Part shown: positions 9,200 to 18,290 of the stretch, one piece after another
Numbering within the stretch: position 1 is the stretch's first letter
Layout: each line of letters begins with the position of its first letter
Origin: Thermoleophilia bacterium
GTDB taxonomy: Bacteria; Actinomycetota; Thermoleophilia; Gaiellales; Gaiellaceae
Length of the DNA stretch: 32,438 bases
Assembly (NCBI GenBank): GCA_025923055.1
Contig: JAICGP010000005.1
Coordinates: 1-32,438, forward strand
Reading direction: 5' to 3'
Notes under the pieces: model-generated
Database searches by the model: none
What the model was told of the DNA's origin: nothing
What the model saw: the letters and a program-made list of their open reading frames with translations, nothing else
Program-made: the position numbers and the translations under genes

Positions 9200-10170
9200 G
9201 CGTCGACGTCTCGGTCGTCGTCGTGACGTACCGGTGCCGCGAGGCGGCGCGCGCGTGCCTCGCCTCCCTCTTCGAGAACGCCGGCGACGTCTCGCTCGAG
9301 GCCGTCGTCGTCGACAACGCATCGGGCGACGGGACCGACGAGCTCGTGCGGGAGGAGTTCCCGGAGGCACGGCTCTTCGCGCTCGAGGAGAACATCGGCT
9401 TCGGGCGGGCGGTCAACCTGGCGGCGGAGCACGCCCGAGGCGAGTACCTGCTGCTGCTCAACCCCGACACGGTCGTCCACGCCGGCATGCCGAGCGAGCT
9501 CGTCTCGTTCGCCCGCAGCCTCCCGGCGCCCGCGATCTGCGGCGGGCGCACGCTCCGGCCCGACGGACGGCTCGATCCGGGCTCCTGCTGGGGGGCGCCG
9601 AGCCTGTGGAGCCTCTTCTGCTTCGCCACGATGCTGTCGACGGCGTTCAAGGGCTCCCGCCTCTTCGACCCCGAGTCGCTCGGCGGCTGGGAGCGGGACA
9701 CGGTCCGCGACGTCGACATCGTCACCGGCTGCCTCCTGCTCGCCCCGCGGGCGCTGTGGCTCGAGCTGGGCGGCTTCGACCCGCGCTTCTTCATGTACGG
9801 CGAGGACGCCGACCTCGCCCTGCGCGCGGCCAAGGCGGGCGTGCGCCGGGTGGTCACGCCGCGCGCCGTCGTCACCCACGAGGTGGGCGTCTCGTCCGCG
9901 ACGCGCCCCGACAAGCTGCTGCTGCTCTTCCGCGGCAAGGCGGCGCTCCTGCGCAAGCACTGGGGGCCCGTGCGCGGGAGGATCGGCGTGCGGCTGCTCG
10001 TGGCCGGAGTCGGCCTGCGGACCCTGGAGGCGCTCGTGCCGGGCCGCGGTCGCGGGTCCGCCTGGCCGGCGGTCTGGCGGGCCCGGAGCGAGTGGCAGGA
10101 GGGCTACGGCGAGCCGGAAGCCACCGGGCCGCGGACCCCCTCCCTGCACACCGAGCGCGCGGCGCCCTGA
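9196..10170 (+). CDS. Glycosyltransferase family 2 (rhamnosyltransferase-like)
   Basis: VSVVVVTYRCREAARACLASL, VDNASGDGTDELV, ENIGFGRAVNLA, LLLNPDTVV, FFMYGEDADLALRA. Confidence 0.92.
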   Translation: MSVDVSVVVVTYRCREAARACLASLFENAGDVSLEAVVVDNASGDGTDELVREEFPEARLFALEENIGFGRAVNLAAEHARGEYLLLLNPDTVVHAGMPSELVSFARSLPAPAICGGRTLRPDGRLDPGSCWGAPSLWSLFCFATMLSTAFKGSRLFDPESLGGWERDTVRDVDIVTGCLLLAPRALWLELGGFDPRFFMYGEDADLALRAAKAGVRRVVTPRAVVTHEVGVSSATRPDKLLLLFRGKAALLRKHWGPVRGRIGVRLLVAGVGLRTLEALVPGRGRGSAWPAVWRARSEWQEGYGEPEATGPRTPSLHTERAAP

Positions 10171-10179
10171 GGCCGGGTC

Positions 10180-11745
10180 GTGGATAGCGCCGCGGCGGGC
10201 AGGCCGGGAGGAGGAGCCGCGGGCGGAGGCGGAGACGGTCCGCGCAACGAGCGCCGCACCTTCTTCGGCGCCCTGAGGTGGGCCTTCGCGATGAACGTCG
10301 GGCAGCGCATCCTGGGCGCGCTCTTCACCTTCGTCCTCGCCGCGCTCCTGGGCCCGCACGACTTCGGCGTGGTCGCGATCGCGCTCGTCTACATCTCGCT
10401 GACCCACGTGTTCCTCGAGCAGGGGTTCTCGACGGCGCTCATCCAGCGGGAGAACCTCGAGCCCGACCACCTCCATTCCTCCTTCTGGATCAACCTCGCG
10501 TCGTGCGTCGTGCTCGCCGGCGTGACGGTGGCGGTGAGCGGCTGGTGGGCCGACGTGAACGGGGCCCCGGAGCTCCGGGAGGTGCTCTCGGTCCTCTCGC
10601 TCCTCCTCGTCATCGAGGGCCTCATCATCGTCCAGGACGCCCTGTTCAAGCGGAACGGGGAGTTCAAGAAGCTCGCCGTCATGACGAACGTCGCCGCGCT
10701 CGTCGGCGGGGTGCTCGGCATCGCCCTCGCGCTCGCAGGCGGGGGCGTCTGGGCGCTCGTCGTCCAGCAGCTCTCGATGGACGCGACCGCGCTCGTCCTC
10801 TTCTGGATCGTCAGCTCCTGGCGGCCCGCCTTCCGCTTCTCGCGCCGGCACGCCCGCGACCTGATCGGCTTCTCGGCCCACGTGCTCGTGGCGAACCTCG
10901 CCGGTTTCGTCAACCGGCGCGCCGACGCACTGCTCGTCGGCGTCTTCTTCGGCCCGGTCGTCGCCGGCATCTACAGGCTGGCAGACCGCTTCGTCGAAGT
11001 GCTCCTCGAGCTGACGATGCGCCCGGTCGGGCTCGTCGCGCTGCCTCTCTTCTCGCGGCTCCAACGGGACCGGGAAAGCCTGCGCAGCGCCGTAGAGACC
11101 TGCATGCGCGTCACGCTCGTCGCCGCGATCCCGTCCCTGCTCGCCCTCGCCGCCTGCAGCGAGTTCCTCCTGGCGCTCATCGGGCCCGAGTGGGCCGCGG
11201 GCGCCGACGCGGTCAAGCTCCTCGCGCTCGCGGGTATCGGCAAGGCGATCATCTCTTTCACGGGGCCGCTCCTCTTCGCGGTCGGCAGGCCGGCGTTCCG
11301 GGCCGTCATGCTCTGGGTGCTCGGGGCTGCGAGCGCCGGAGCGGTCGTAGCCGTGGCGAGCCTGCTCCAGGACGCCTCGGAGGAGCGGCAGATCTTCGGC
11401 GTCGCCCTCTCGCGGGCGCTCCTCTTCCTGGTCGTCTTCGTGCCCGTCAACCTCGTGATCATCGACCGGCTGACCGGCTTCGGTTTGCGACCCTTCGCAG
11501 CCATGGCGGCGGCCCCGACGACCGCGGGAGGCGCTGCGATCGCGGTCGTCGTCGCGCTGCGCGAGCTGACCGCGATCGAGACGCTCCCTCCCTTCGCCGG
11601 CCTCGTGATCGCCGGCGCGCTGGCGGCCGGGACGGCGGCCGGCGTCCTGCTCCTGCTCGACCCGCGTGCCCGGACGTACGTGCGCGGGCTGCGAGGGCTC
11701 GCCTCCGCCTACCGCCCGTCGGCGCCGTCTGCGCCGGGGAGGTAG
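10180..11745 (+). CDS. Oligosaccharide flippase (Wzx/MVF-like)
   Basis: ALRWAFAMNVGQRILGALFTFVLAALLGPHDFGVVAIALVYISLTHVFLEQGFSTALIQRENL; multi-TM. Confidence 0.88.
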   Translation: MDSAAAGRPGGGAAGGGGDGPRNERRTFFGALRWAFAMNVGQRILGALFTFVLAALLGPHDFGVVAIALVYISLTHVFLEQGFSTALIQRENLEPDHLHSSFWINLASCVVLAGVTVAVSGWWADVNGAPELREVLSVLSLLLVIEGLIIVQDALFKRNGEFKKLAVMTNVAALVGGVLGIALALAGGGVWALVVQQLSMDATALVLFWIVSSWRPAFRFSRRHARDLIGFSAHVLVANLAGFVNRRADALLVGVFFGPVVAGIYRLADRFVEVLLELTMRPVGLVALPLFSRLQRDRESLRSAVETCMRVTLVAAIPSLLALAACSEFLLALIGPEWAAGADAVKLLALAGIGKAIISFTGPLLFAVGRPAFRAVMLWVLGAASAGAVVAVASLLQDASEERQIFGVALSRALLFLVVFVPVNLVIIDRLTGFGLRPFAAMAAAPTTAGGAAIAVVVALRELTAIETLPPFAGLVIAGALAAGTAAGVLLLLDPRARTYVRGLRGLASAYRPSAPSAPGR

Positions 11746-11766
11746 GCGGGTATCCTCCGCCTCCGG

Positions 11767-12606
11767 ATGAACGCCGACGCGACCACGGTCTATCCGCTCG
11801 TCCCGCATGGCGGGGTGGAGCCGCTCACCCTCGACGCCGGCGTCCCCGGCCCGAACGTGATCGGCGCCACGGGCGGCTCCGGGACCCGCGTCGTCGCCCG
11901 CATCGTCCGCGAGAGCGGCCTCTTCACCGGCACGCGGCTGAACGCCTACGAGGACGCCCTCCCGTTCGGCGACTACTCCGACCGCTGGATCAACGATTTC
12001 GCCCGGGCGGCGGACGGGCGCGCGCCCGACGAGTTGCTCGAGCGGATGCGGGCCGACCTGGATGCCGTGGTGCGCTCGCACCTCGCCGACCTGCCGCCGT
12101 CGGCACGGGCGTGGGGCTGGAAGGAGCCGCGCAGCATCTACTACCTCCCCTTCCTCGACGCGGCGATGCCGACCCTGCGCTTCCTCCACTTCGTCCGGGA
12201 CGGCCGCGACATGGCGTTCTCCGAGAACCAGAACCAGCTCGTCAAGCACGGCGACGCGGTGCTCGGCCAGGAGCTCAGGAAGGCGAAGACGCCCGTCCGG
12301 TCGATCGCGGTGTGGAGCCGGGTCAACACCGCGGCGGCCGATTACGGCAGGGAGCAGCTCGGCGACCGCTACCTGCAGGTTCGCTTCGAGGACCTCTGCG
12401 CAACGCCCGCCGAGACGGTGCGGCGCATCTCCGACTTCTTCGGCCTCCAGGCGGACGTCGAGGCGGCGGCCGCCGCCGTCCGCCCGCCGGACACGCTCGG
12501 ACGCTGGCAGCTGCGGCGCAAGGGCATCGTCGAGGACCTCCACCGCACCGCCGAGCCCGCGCTCGCGCGCTTCGGCTATCTCGAGGGCGGGCGCGGCTCT
12601 ACCTAG
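11767..12606 (+). CDS. Sulfotransferase family protein
   Basis: NVIGATGGSGTRVVARIV, WGWKEPRSIYYLPFL, FLHFVRDGRDMAFS, VRFEDLCATPAETV. Confidence 0.82.
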   Translation: MNADATTVYPLVPHGGVEPLTLDAGVPGPNVIGATGGSGTRVVARIVRESGLFTGTRLNAYEDALPFGDYSDRWINDFARAADGRAPDELLERMRADLDAVVRSHLADLPPSARAWGWKEPRSIYYLPFLDAAMPTLRFLHFVRDGRDMAFSENQNQLVKHGDAVLGQELRKAKTPVRSIAVWSRVNTAAADYGREQLGDRYLQVRFEDLCATPAETVRRISDFFGLQADVEAAAAAVRPPDTLGRWQLRRKGIVEDLHRTAEPALARFGYLEGGRGST

Positions 12607-12623
12607 ACCGACGTACGGTCTTT
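12605..12623 (+). terminator. Weak intrinsic-terminator-like hairpin AGACCG-ACGTA-CGGTCT-TT
   Basis: 6-bp perfect stem beginning in the sulfotransferase stop codon, short T tail. Confidence 0.4.
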
Positions 12624-12644
12624 GGCGGGAAGGGCTCCGAATCC

Positions 12645-12673
12645 TTGATTCGGGTCGGCCGCCCGACTAACGT
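12645..12673 (+). promoter_or_regulatory. Sigma70-like promoter TTGATT-N17-TAACGT upstream of RTX-like genes
   Basis: Hexamers 12645-12650 and 12668-12673; -35 overlaps dyad CCGAATC-CTT-GATTCGG (12637-12653). Confidence 0.6.
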
Positions 12674-12715
12674 CCCGTACGTCCAGAAGCGAGCGGCCAC
12701 TCTCTGGTACCTCCT

Positions 12716-14497
12716 TTGAACCGTCGAAGTCCCACGCGTCTCTCCATTCGCTCTGTCCTCGCCCTCGGGGGCCTCGTCGCCGTCCTCGCGCTCGCGCTGC
12801 CGGCGCTGGCGCGCGCCGAGTCGTGCCTGTACGACCCGGCGAGCGCCGCCGTGACGGCCTCGATCACGCCGGGCGGGGAGGCGACCCTCGACGTCGTCGG
12901 CGGCCAGATCCGGTTCGGCGCGGTGCCGGTCCCGTGCGGGGCTGCGACGACGACGAACACGGACTCGATCTCGATCGCCGGCAACGTCGGGACGACGGAG
13001 CGGCTGACGTTCGACCAGCGCACGGGTCTGTTCGGCCCGGGCGCGACGCCCGAGTTCAACATTCCCGAGATCGAGATCGACACGGCTCTCGGCGACGCGA
13101 CGGATACCGTCGTCCTCTATCTCACCGAGGGGGACGACGTGGTGGCGCCGGGGCAGAACGGCCTCTCCCTGAACTCCGACGGTGACCTCGACGTCACGTT
13201 CTCGCCGGGAGTGTTCCCGATGGAGATCTACGCGCTCGGGGGCCACGACGTCGTCAACGCCCGAGGCTCGGGCGGGTCCGGCCTGGCCTTCCTGGGCCCG
13301 GTCACCATCGAGGGCGGCGAGGGCGACGACCTCATTCGCGGCGCCCACGGGGCCGACGACCTCGACGGCGGGCCGGGCAACGACCGGATCGAGGGCCACC
13401 ACAACTCCGACGTGATCGACGGCGGCTCCGGCGACGACGACATCACCGCCGGCGACGGCGACGACACGGTCACCGGCGGCCCGGGCAGCGACAGCTTCGC
13501 GTTGAGCAGCGGGGACGACACGGTGCACGCCGACGACGGAGAGGCGGACGGCGCGATCAGCGGAGGCTCCGGAATCGACACCGCCTTCTACGACGACGGG
13601 CTCGACCCGAACCCGATCGCTGTCGAGAACAAGTTCCCGACCACGCCTCCGCCCCCGCCTCCGCCTCCCGCGGGCTCGTGCGCCTACGACGCCGCCACCG
13701 GGGCCGTGACGGCCCAGATGGAGGCGGGCTCCACGGGAACGCTGCGCGTGGTCGGCGGCGCCATCCACTTCGGCGACGGCGGCGCCTGCGGTGCGGCGAC
13801 GACCGCGAACGCGGACACGATCACCATCGTGGGCGGCGCCGGCTCGCAGGAGCACGTTACGATCGACCAGACGGGCGGCGCCTTCGCGCCCGGGGCAACG
13901 GCCGAGTCGAACACGCCCGAGATCGAGATCGCCGTCGAGCTCGGCGACGCGACCGACACGATCGCCATCCTCGGCACGTCCGGCGGCGACGCGATCGCGG
14001 CGGGACTGAACGGCGTGGCCCTGAACGCCGACGGAGACGTCGACGTGACCTTCGCGCCCCAGCCGGCCACGCTCGAGATCCGCGGCGGCGGCGGGACGAA
14101 CGCGATCACCGGGCAGGGCGGCTCGGGCGCCGGCGGCCGCTTCCAGGGCGTCCTTCTGCTCCATGCCGGCGACGAGGGCGACACCCTGAGCGGGGGCGAC
14201 GGGAACGACGTGGTCACCGGCGGCGCCGGGTCGGACAGCCTCGCCGGCCGCTCGGGGTCGGATGTTCTCGTCGGCGGCGGCGGGGACGACACCCTAGCCG
14301 GGAACGACGGCGACGACGACCTGACGGGCGGCGCGGGCGCCGACACGTTCGCGGGCTCGAGCGGCGACGACGTCTTCCACGCCGTCGACGGCGAGGCCGA
14401 CGTGCAGCTGAACGGCGGGCCTGGCAACGACACCGCGTTCTACGACGGAGCCCTGGATCCGGTCCCGGTGGCCGTCGAGAACCGCATCCCGCAGTAG
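12716..14497 (+). CDS. Secreted RTX-like Ca-binding protein, two tandem modules
   Basis: Signal peptide SVLALGGLVAVLALALPALARA/ES; GGxGxD nonapeptides; modules begin ESCLYDP and GSCAYDA, joined by PTTPPPPPPPPAGS. Confidence 0.85.
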   Translation: MNRRSPTRLSIRSVLALGGLVAVLALALPALARAESCLYDPASAAVTASITPGGEATLDVVGGQIRFGAVPVPCGAATTTNTDSISIAGNVGTTERLTFDQRTGLFGPGATPEFNIPEIEIDTALGDATDTVVLYLTEGDDVVAPGQNGLSLNSDGDLDVTFSPGVFPMEIYALGGHDVVNARGSGGSGLAFLGPVTIEGGEGDDLIRGAHGADDLDGGPGNDRIEGHHNSDVIDGGSGDDDITAGDGDDTVTGGPGSDSFALSSGDDTVHADDGEADGAISGGSGIDTAFYDDGLDPNPIAVENKFPTTPPPPPPPPAGSCAYDAATGAVTAQMEAGSTGTLRVVGGAIHFGDGGACGAATTANADTITIVGGAGSQEHVTIDQTGGAFAPGATAESNTPEIEIAVELGDATDTIAILGTSGGDAIAAGLNGVALNADGDVDVTFAPQPATLEIRGGGGTNAITGQGGSGAGGRFQGVLLLHAGDEGDTLSGGDGNDVVTGGAGSDSLAGRSGSDVLVGGGGDDTLAGNDGDDDLTGGAGADTFAGSSGDDVFHAVDGEADVQLNGGPGNDTAFYDGALDPVPVAVENRIPQ

Positions 14498-17105
14498 CAT
14501 GGGCAAACGGCTCCCCAGCGCCTCACGGAGAGGCAGGGGGGTCCTGGCGGTCACCGCGCCGGTGCTGCTCGCGCTGGTCCTCCCGGGGATCGCGCGCGCG
14601 GAATCCTGCGCCTACGACCCGGGCGCGCGCGCGGTCACGGCGGCGATCACGCCGGGCGGCTCCGCGGTGCTCGACGTCGCGGGCGGCGAGATCCGCTTCG
14701 GCGCCCTGCCCGTACCATGCGGCGGCGCCACGACGACGAACACGGATTCGATCTCGATCGCCGGCAGCGTCGGGACGACCGAGCAGCTGACGCTAGACCA
14801 GCGCGAAGGGTTCTTCGGGCCCGGGGCGACGCCCGAGGCGAACACGGCCGAGATCGAGATCGCGACCTCGCTCGGCGACGCCTCCGACCGGGTGGTGGTC
14901 TTCGGGACGGAGGGCGCGGACTACATGGCGGCCGGGCAGAACGGCTTCGCGACGAGCGGCGACGGCGACGTGGACGTCACCTTCTCCCCGGGCGCCTTCG
15001 AGCTCGAGGTGCACCTCCTCGGCGGCGACGACTACTTCAACGGCCGCGGCGAGAGCGGCGCCGGCCTCCATTTCCTCGGGCCCATCGTGGCGACCGGCGG
15101 CCCCGGCAACGAGGCGCTCGTGCGGGGAAGCTCCGAGCCGGACTCGATCGACGGCGGCCCGGGCAACGACGAGCTCCGCGGCGAGGGAGCGAACGACGTC
15201 CTCGACGGCGGCGACGGCGACGACGTGCTGGCCGGTGGTGGGGAGAACGACACGCTCGTCGGCGGAGCGGGAGTCGACCGCCTCGTCGCCTCGAGCGGCG
15301 ACGACACGATCTTCGCCCACGACGAGGAGGCCGACTCGGAGGTCAACGGGGGGCCCGGCTTCGACACGGCCCACGTCGACGTCCTCGATCCCGTGCCGCT
15401 CGCGACCGAGATCGTCATCCGGCCGGCCGAGTCGTGCTCGTTCGAGGGCACGACGCGAGCTCTCTCCCTGACGATGACGCCCGCCTCGACGGCGACGCTC
15501 GTCGTCGTGAACGGCGAGATCTGGTGGGGCGAGGTGCCCCAGCCGTGCGGCGCCGCGACGGTCACGAACACGGACTCGATCTCCATCCAGGGCGCGGCCG
15601 GGACGACCGAGACGCTCATCCTCGACCAGCGCGGCGGCGTCTTCGGTCCCGGCGCGACGCCCGAGTCGAACACCCCGGAGATCGAGATCGCGACCCAGCT
15701 CGGCGACTCGAACGACCGGGTGATCGTCTACGGCACCGAGGGAGACGACTTCACCGCCGCCGGCCAGAGCGGCTTCGCGACCTCGAGCGACGGCGACGTC
15801 GACGTCACCTTCTCGCCGAGCACCTTCCGGCTCGACGTGCACCTCCTGGGAGGCAACGACCACTTCGACGCGCGCGGGACGGGCGGCGCGGGCCTCAACT
15901 TCCTCGGCCCGATCGTCGCGACCGGCGGCGACGGCAGCGAGACCCTGATCCGCGGCGGCGCGGCGATCGACTCGCTCGACGGAGGCGCGGGGAACGACGT
16001 CATCGAGGGACAGCAGTCGGCCGACCTGATCGTCGGCGGGCCGGGCAACGACACGATGACCGGCGGAGACGGCGGCGACTCGATGGACGGCGGACCGGGC
16101 GCCGACGTCTTCAACGGGAGCGACGGCGACGACACGTTCCTCGCCCAGGACGACGAGGCGGACGCCTCGCTCTCGGGCGGAGCCGGGAACGACTCGGCGT
16201 TCGTCGACACGGGCGTCGACCCGGCGCCGGTCACCGTCGAGAACGTCTTCGGCGACGGGACGCCGCCCCCGCCGCCGGCCACCGGCTGCACGTACGACGC
16301 GGCGAAGCGGATGGTCACCGCCACGCTCGCGGCTAACGGAGAGGCGACGCTGGTCGTCGCCGGCGGGGAGATCCACTTCGGCACCGCCCCGACCGCCTGC
16401 GGCGCCGCGACGACGGCGAACACCGACTCGATCGCGGTGATCGGCGCCGGCGGCTCGTCCGAGACGGTGACGATCGACCAGTCCGGCGGGGCCTTCGCAC
16501 CGGGCGCGACGGGCGAGGCGGGCGCGCCGGAGATCGAGATCGCCGTCAACCTCGGCGATCCGACGGACACCGCCGTCGTCCTCGGCGCGCCGGGCGACGA
16601 CGCGATCGCGGCCGGGACGAACGGCGTGGCGCTGAACGCGGACGGGGACGTGGACGTGACGTTCTCGCCGCTGCCGGCGATCCTCGAGCTCAGGGGCAGG
16701 GAGGGGAAGAACGCGATCACCGGCCAGGGCACCCAGGGCGCCGGCGGTCGGTTCACCGGCCGGCTGCTGCTCTACGCGGGCGACGAGGGCGATACGCTCA
16801 TCGGCGGGGACGGCGCCGACGAGCTCCACGGCGCCGCCGGCGCGGACATCCTCGAGGGGCGGCTCGGAGCCGACCTGCTCGCGGGCGGCGGCGGCAACGA
16901 CTCGCTCTCGGGCGGCGACGGCAACGACGACCTCCACGGAGGGTCGGGTAGCGACGCGTTCATCGCAGGCGCCGGGGACGACCTCCTGGACGCGGTCGAC
17001 GCCGAGGCGGAGAGCAACCTGAACGGCGGCCCGGGGACCGACACGGCGCGCTACGACGCGGGCATCGACCCGCCGCCCGTCGCGGTCGAGAACCACCTGC
17101 CCGAG
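12821..17105 (+). repeat. Five tandem ~270-300 aa coding modules across two adjacent genes
   Basis: Recurring SCxYD...PCGAATTxNTDSIxIxG...DQxxGxFxPGATxExxxPEIEI...LGDxxDxxxxxGTxGxD...DGDVDVTFSP...RTX...AxDxEADxxxxGGxGxDTA. Confidence 0.85.
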
Positions 17106-17108
17106 TAG
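14499..17108 (+). CDS. Secreted RTX-like Ca-binding protein, three tandem modules
   Basis: Signal peptide VLAVTAPVLLALVLPGIARA/ES; modules begin ESCAYDP, ESCSFEG, TGCTYDA; each ends in GGxGxD repeats and VENxxP/VEIVI-type segment. Confidence 0.85.
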   Translation: MGKRLPSASRRGRGVLAVTAPVLLALVLPGIARAESCAYDPGARAVTAAITPGGSAVLDVAGGEIRFGALPVPCGGATTTNTDSISIAGSVGTTEQLTLDQREGFFGPGATPEANTAEIEIATSLGDASDRVVVFGTEGADYMAAGQNGFATSGDGDVDVTFSPGAFELEVHLLGGDDYFNGRGESGAGLHFLGPIVATGGPGNEALVRGSSEPDSIDGGPGNDELRGEGANDVLDGGDGDDVLAGGGENDTLVGGAGVDRLVASSGDDTIFAHDEEADSEVNGGPGFDTAHVDVLDPVPLATEIVIRPAESCSFEGTTRALSLTMTPASTATLVVVNGEIWWGEVPQPCGAATVTNTDSISIQGAAGTTETLILDQRGGVFGPGATPESNTPEIEIATQLGDSNDRVIVYGTEGDDFTAAGQSGFATSSDGDVDVTFSPSTFRLDVHLLGGNDHFDARGTGGAGLNFLGPIVATGGDGSETLIRGGAAIDSLDGGAGNDVIEGQQSADLIVGGPGNDTMTGGDGGDSMDGGPGADVFNGSDGDDTFLAQDDEADASLSGGAGNDSAFVDTGVDPAPVTVENVFGDGTPPPPPATGCTYDAAKRMVTATLAANGEATLVVAGGEIHFGTAPTACGAATTANTDSIAVIGAGGSSETVTIDQSGGAFAPGATGEAGAPEIEIAVNLGDPTDTAVVLGAPGDDAIAAGTNGVALNADGDVDVTFSPLPAILELRGREGKNAITGQGTQGAGGRFTGRLLLYAGDEGDTLIGGDGADELHGAAGADILEGRLGADLLAGGGGNDSLSGGDGNDDLHGGSGSDAFIAGAGDDLLDAVDAEAESNLNGGPGTDTARYDAGIDPPPVAVENHLPE

Positions 17109-17120
17109 CCGGAGCTCGGC

Positions 17121-18290
17121 TCAGCCGGGCGGGTCGAGGTCGCGCCAGGTGTTCCCGCTCAGGACGGGATCGACGGCGCCCGGCTCGACGAACGCCTCCC
17201 GGGCGGCGACGAAGGTCGAGTCGCGTGCGCCGGAGCGCACCGAGTCGCCGACGTAGAGACCCCGGTTCGGGGAGACGATCGTGCAGCGGACGCAGACGAC
17301 GTCCTCCGGCTCAGGGTCCTCCTCGGAGCGTTCCTCGATCGAGAGGGCGCCCCCCGCCCCGTCACAGGTCGGTGTCCGGGCGTCGGCATCGCCGATCCGA
17401 AAGCCCCGGAAGGTGATCCGGTAGCCGAGCATGACGTGAATCCCGTTCTGCTGCACGCCCGGGTGCGACTCGCCGCAGTCGGCGAAGCCCGTGACCTCGA
17501 TGTCGTGCGCGCCGAGCCTCACCTTGACGGCGTCAGACGTGGACCCGATCTCCGCGCCGTCGCCCTCGATCTCGAGGACGAGGTCGACGGTCTGCGGGTT
17601 CCCGTCGCCGGCGCAGTCCGGGCCCGACAGGGTGACGGCCTCGAGCGGCTGCGCCTGGTCCTCGATCCGGGACTTGACGATGATCGGCAGGTCGCCGTAC
17701 TGCTCGAGCGGGCGGTCGCACTCCCAGTTCTCCGCCGTGCGGATCGTCGTGCCCGGCGTCAGCTCCTCGGCGCGGCGTCGGAGCGCCTGGGCCATGAGGT
17801 CGAGGCCGACCTCCTCCTCCGCGGTCGACGTGAACGGGATCGTGATGCCCTCGAAGCGCTTGTGGAAGTCGACGCGGACGAGGTTCTCGCCGACCGGCGT
17901 CAGGATCACCTCGTACTCGCGGTCGGAGATCCCGGGCACGACCTGGCGCGACATCCAGGCGAGCTTCCGGTTCGGGCGCAGGATCGTGATCTCGGGCGAG
18001 TACTCCTCCGTCTCGCCGTGCGGCGGGGAGAGCGCCAGGTCGACCTTCGCGCCCAGGCGGGCATCCCCGCGGACGCTGGTCTGGAGCGGGTTCCAGCGCT
18101 CGTAGTTCTCGAAGTCCGTGAGGATCCTCCAGATCGTCTCGACCGGAGCGTCGATCGTCACCTCGCTCTGGATCGTCTTCGACGGCCGGTCGAGCGCGGC
18201 GCTCGCCATGATCGCGAGGCCGAGCGCAAAGAGCGCGCCCGCGACGCAGGCGAGGACGACCTTGAGGGCGCGCGGTACGCGGCCGGTCAC
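17121..18290 (-). CDS. Membrane-anchored SRPBCC domain fused to right-handed beta-helix-like domain
   Basis: N-term TM VVLACVAGALFALGLAIMASAAL; SRPBCC-like TIDAPVETIWRILTDFENYERWNPLQTSVRGDARLGAKV; C-term GIHVMLGYRITFRGFRI, VGDSVRSGARDSTF like 1949-2710; GTG start overlaps upstream TGA. Confidence 0.7.
   Translation of the reverse strand: MTGRVPRALKVVLACVAGALFALGLAIMASAALDRPSKTIQSEVTIDAPVETIWRILTDFENYERWNPLQTSVRGDARLGAKVDLALSPPHGETEEYSPEITILRPNRKLAWMSRQVVPGISDREYEVILTPVGENLVRVDFHKRFEGITIPFTSTAEEEVGLDLMAQALRRRAEELTPGTTIRTAENWECDRPLEQYGDLPIIVKSRIEDQAQPLEAVTLSGPDCAGDGNPQTVDLVLEIEGDGAEIGSTSDAVKVRLGAHDIEVTGFADCGESHPGVQQNGIHVMLGYRITFRGFRIGDADARTPTCDGAGGALSIEERSEEDPEPEDVVCVRCTIVSPNRGLYVGDSVRSGARDSTFVAAREAFVEPGAVDPVLSGNTWRDLDPPG

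Noticed and set aside
9100-12543. 1147-aa minus-strand ORF
   Set aside because: Antisense to well-supported acyltransferase, GT2, flippase and sulfotransferase genes; Arg/Glu/Asp-rich low-complexity translation typical of high-GC shadow ORFs
14793-17096. 767-aa minus-strand ORF
   Set aside because: Antisense shadow of the repetitive RTX-like gene; composition mirrors repeat codon bias, no recognisable domain
12821-17105. CRISPR-like or satellite repeat
   Set aside because: Repeats are in-frame protein modules (GGxGxD), diverged at DNA level, without spacer structure
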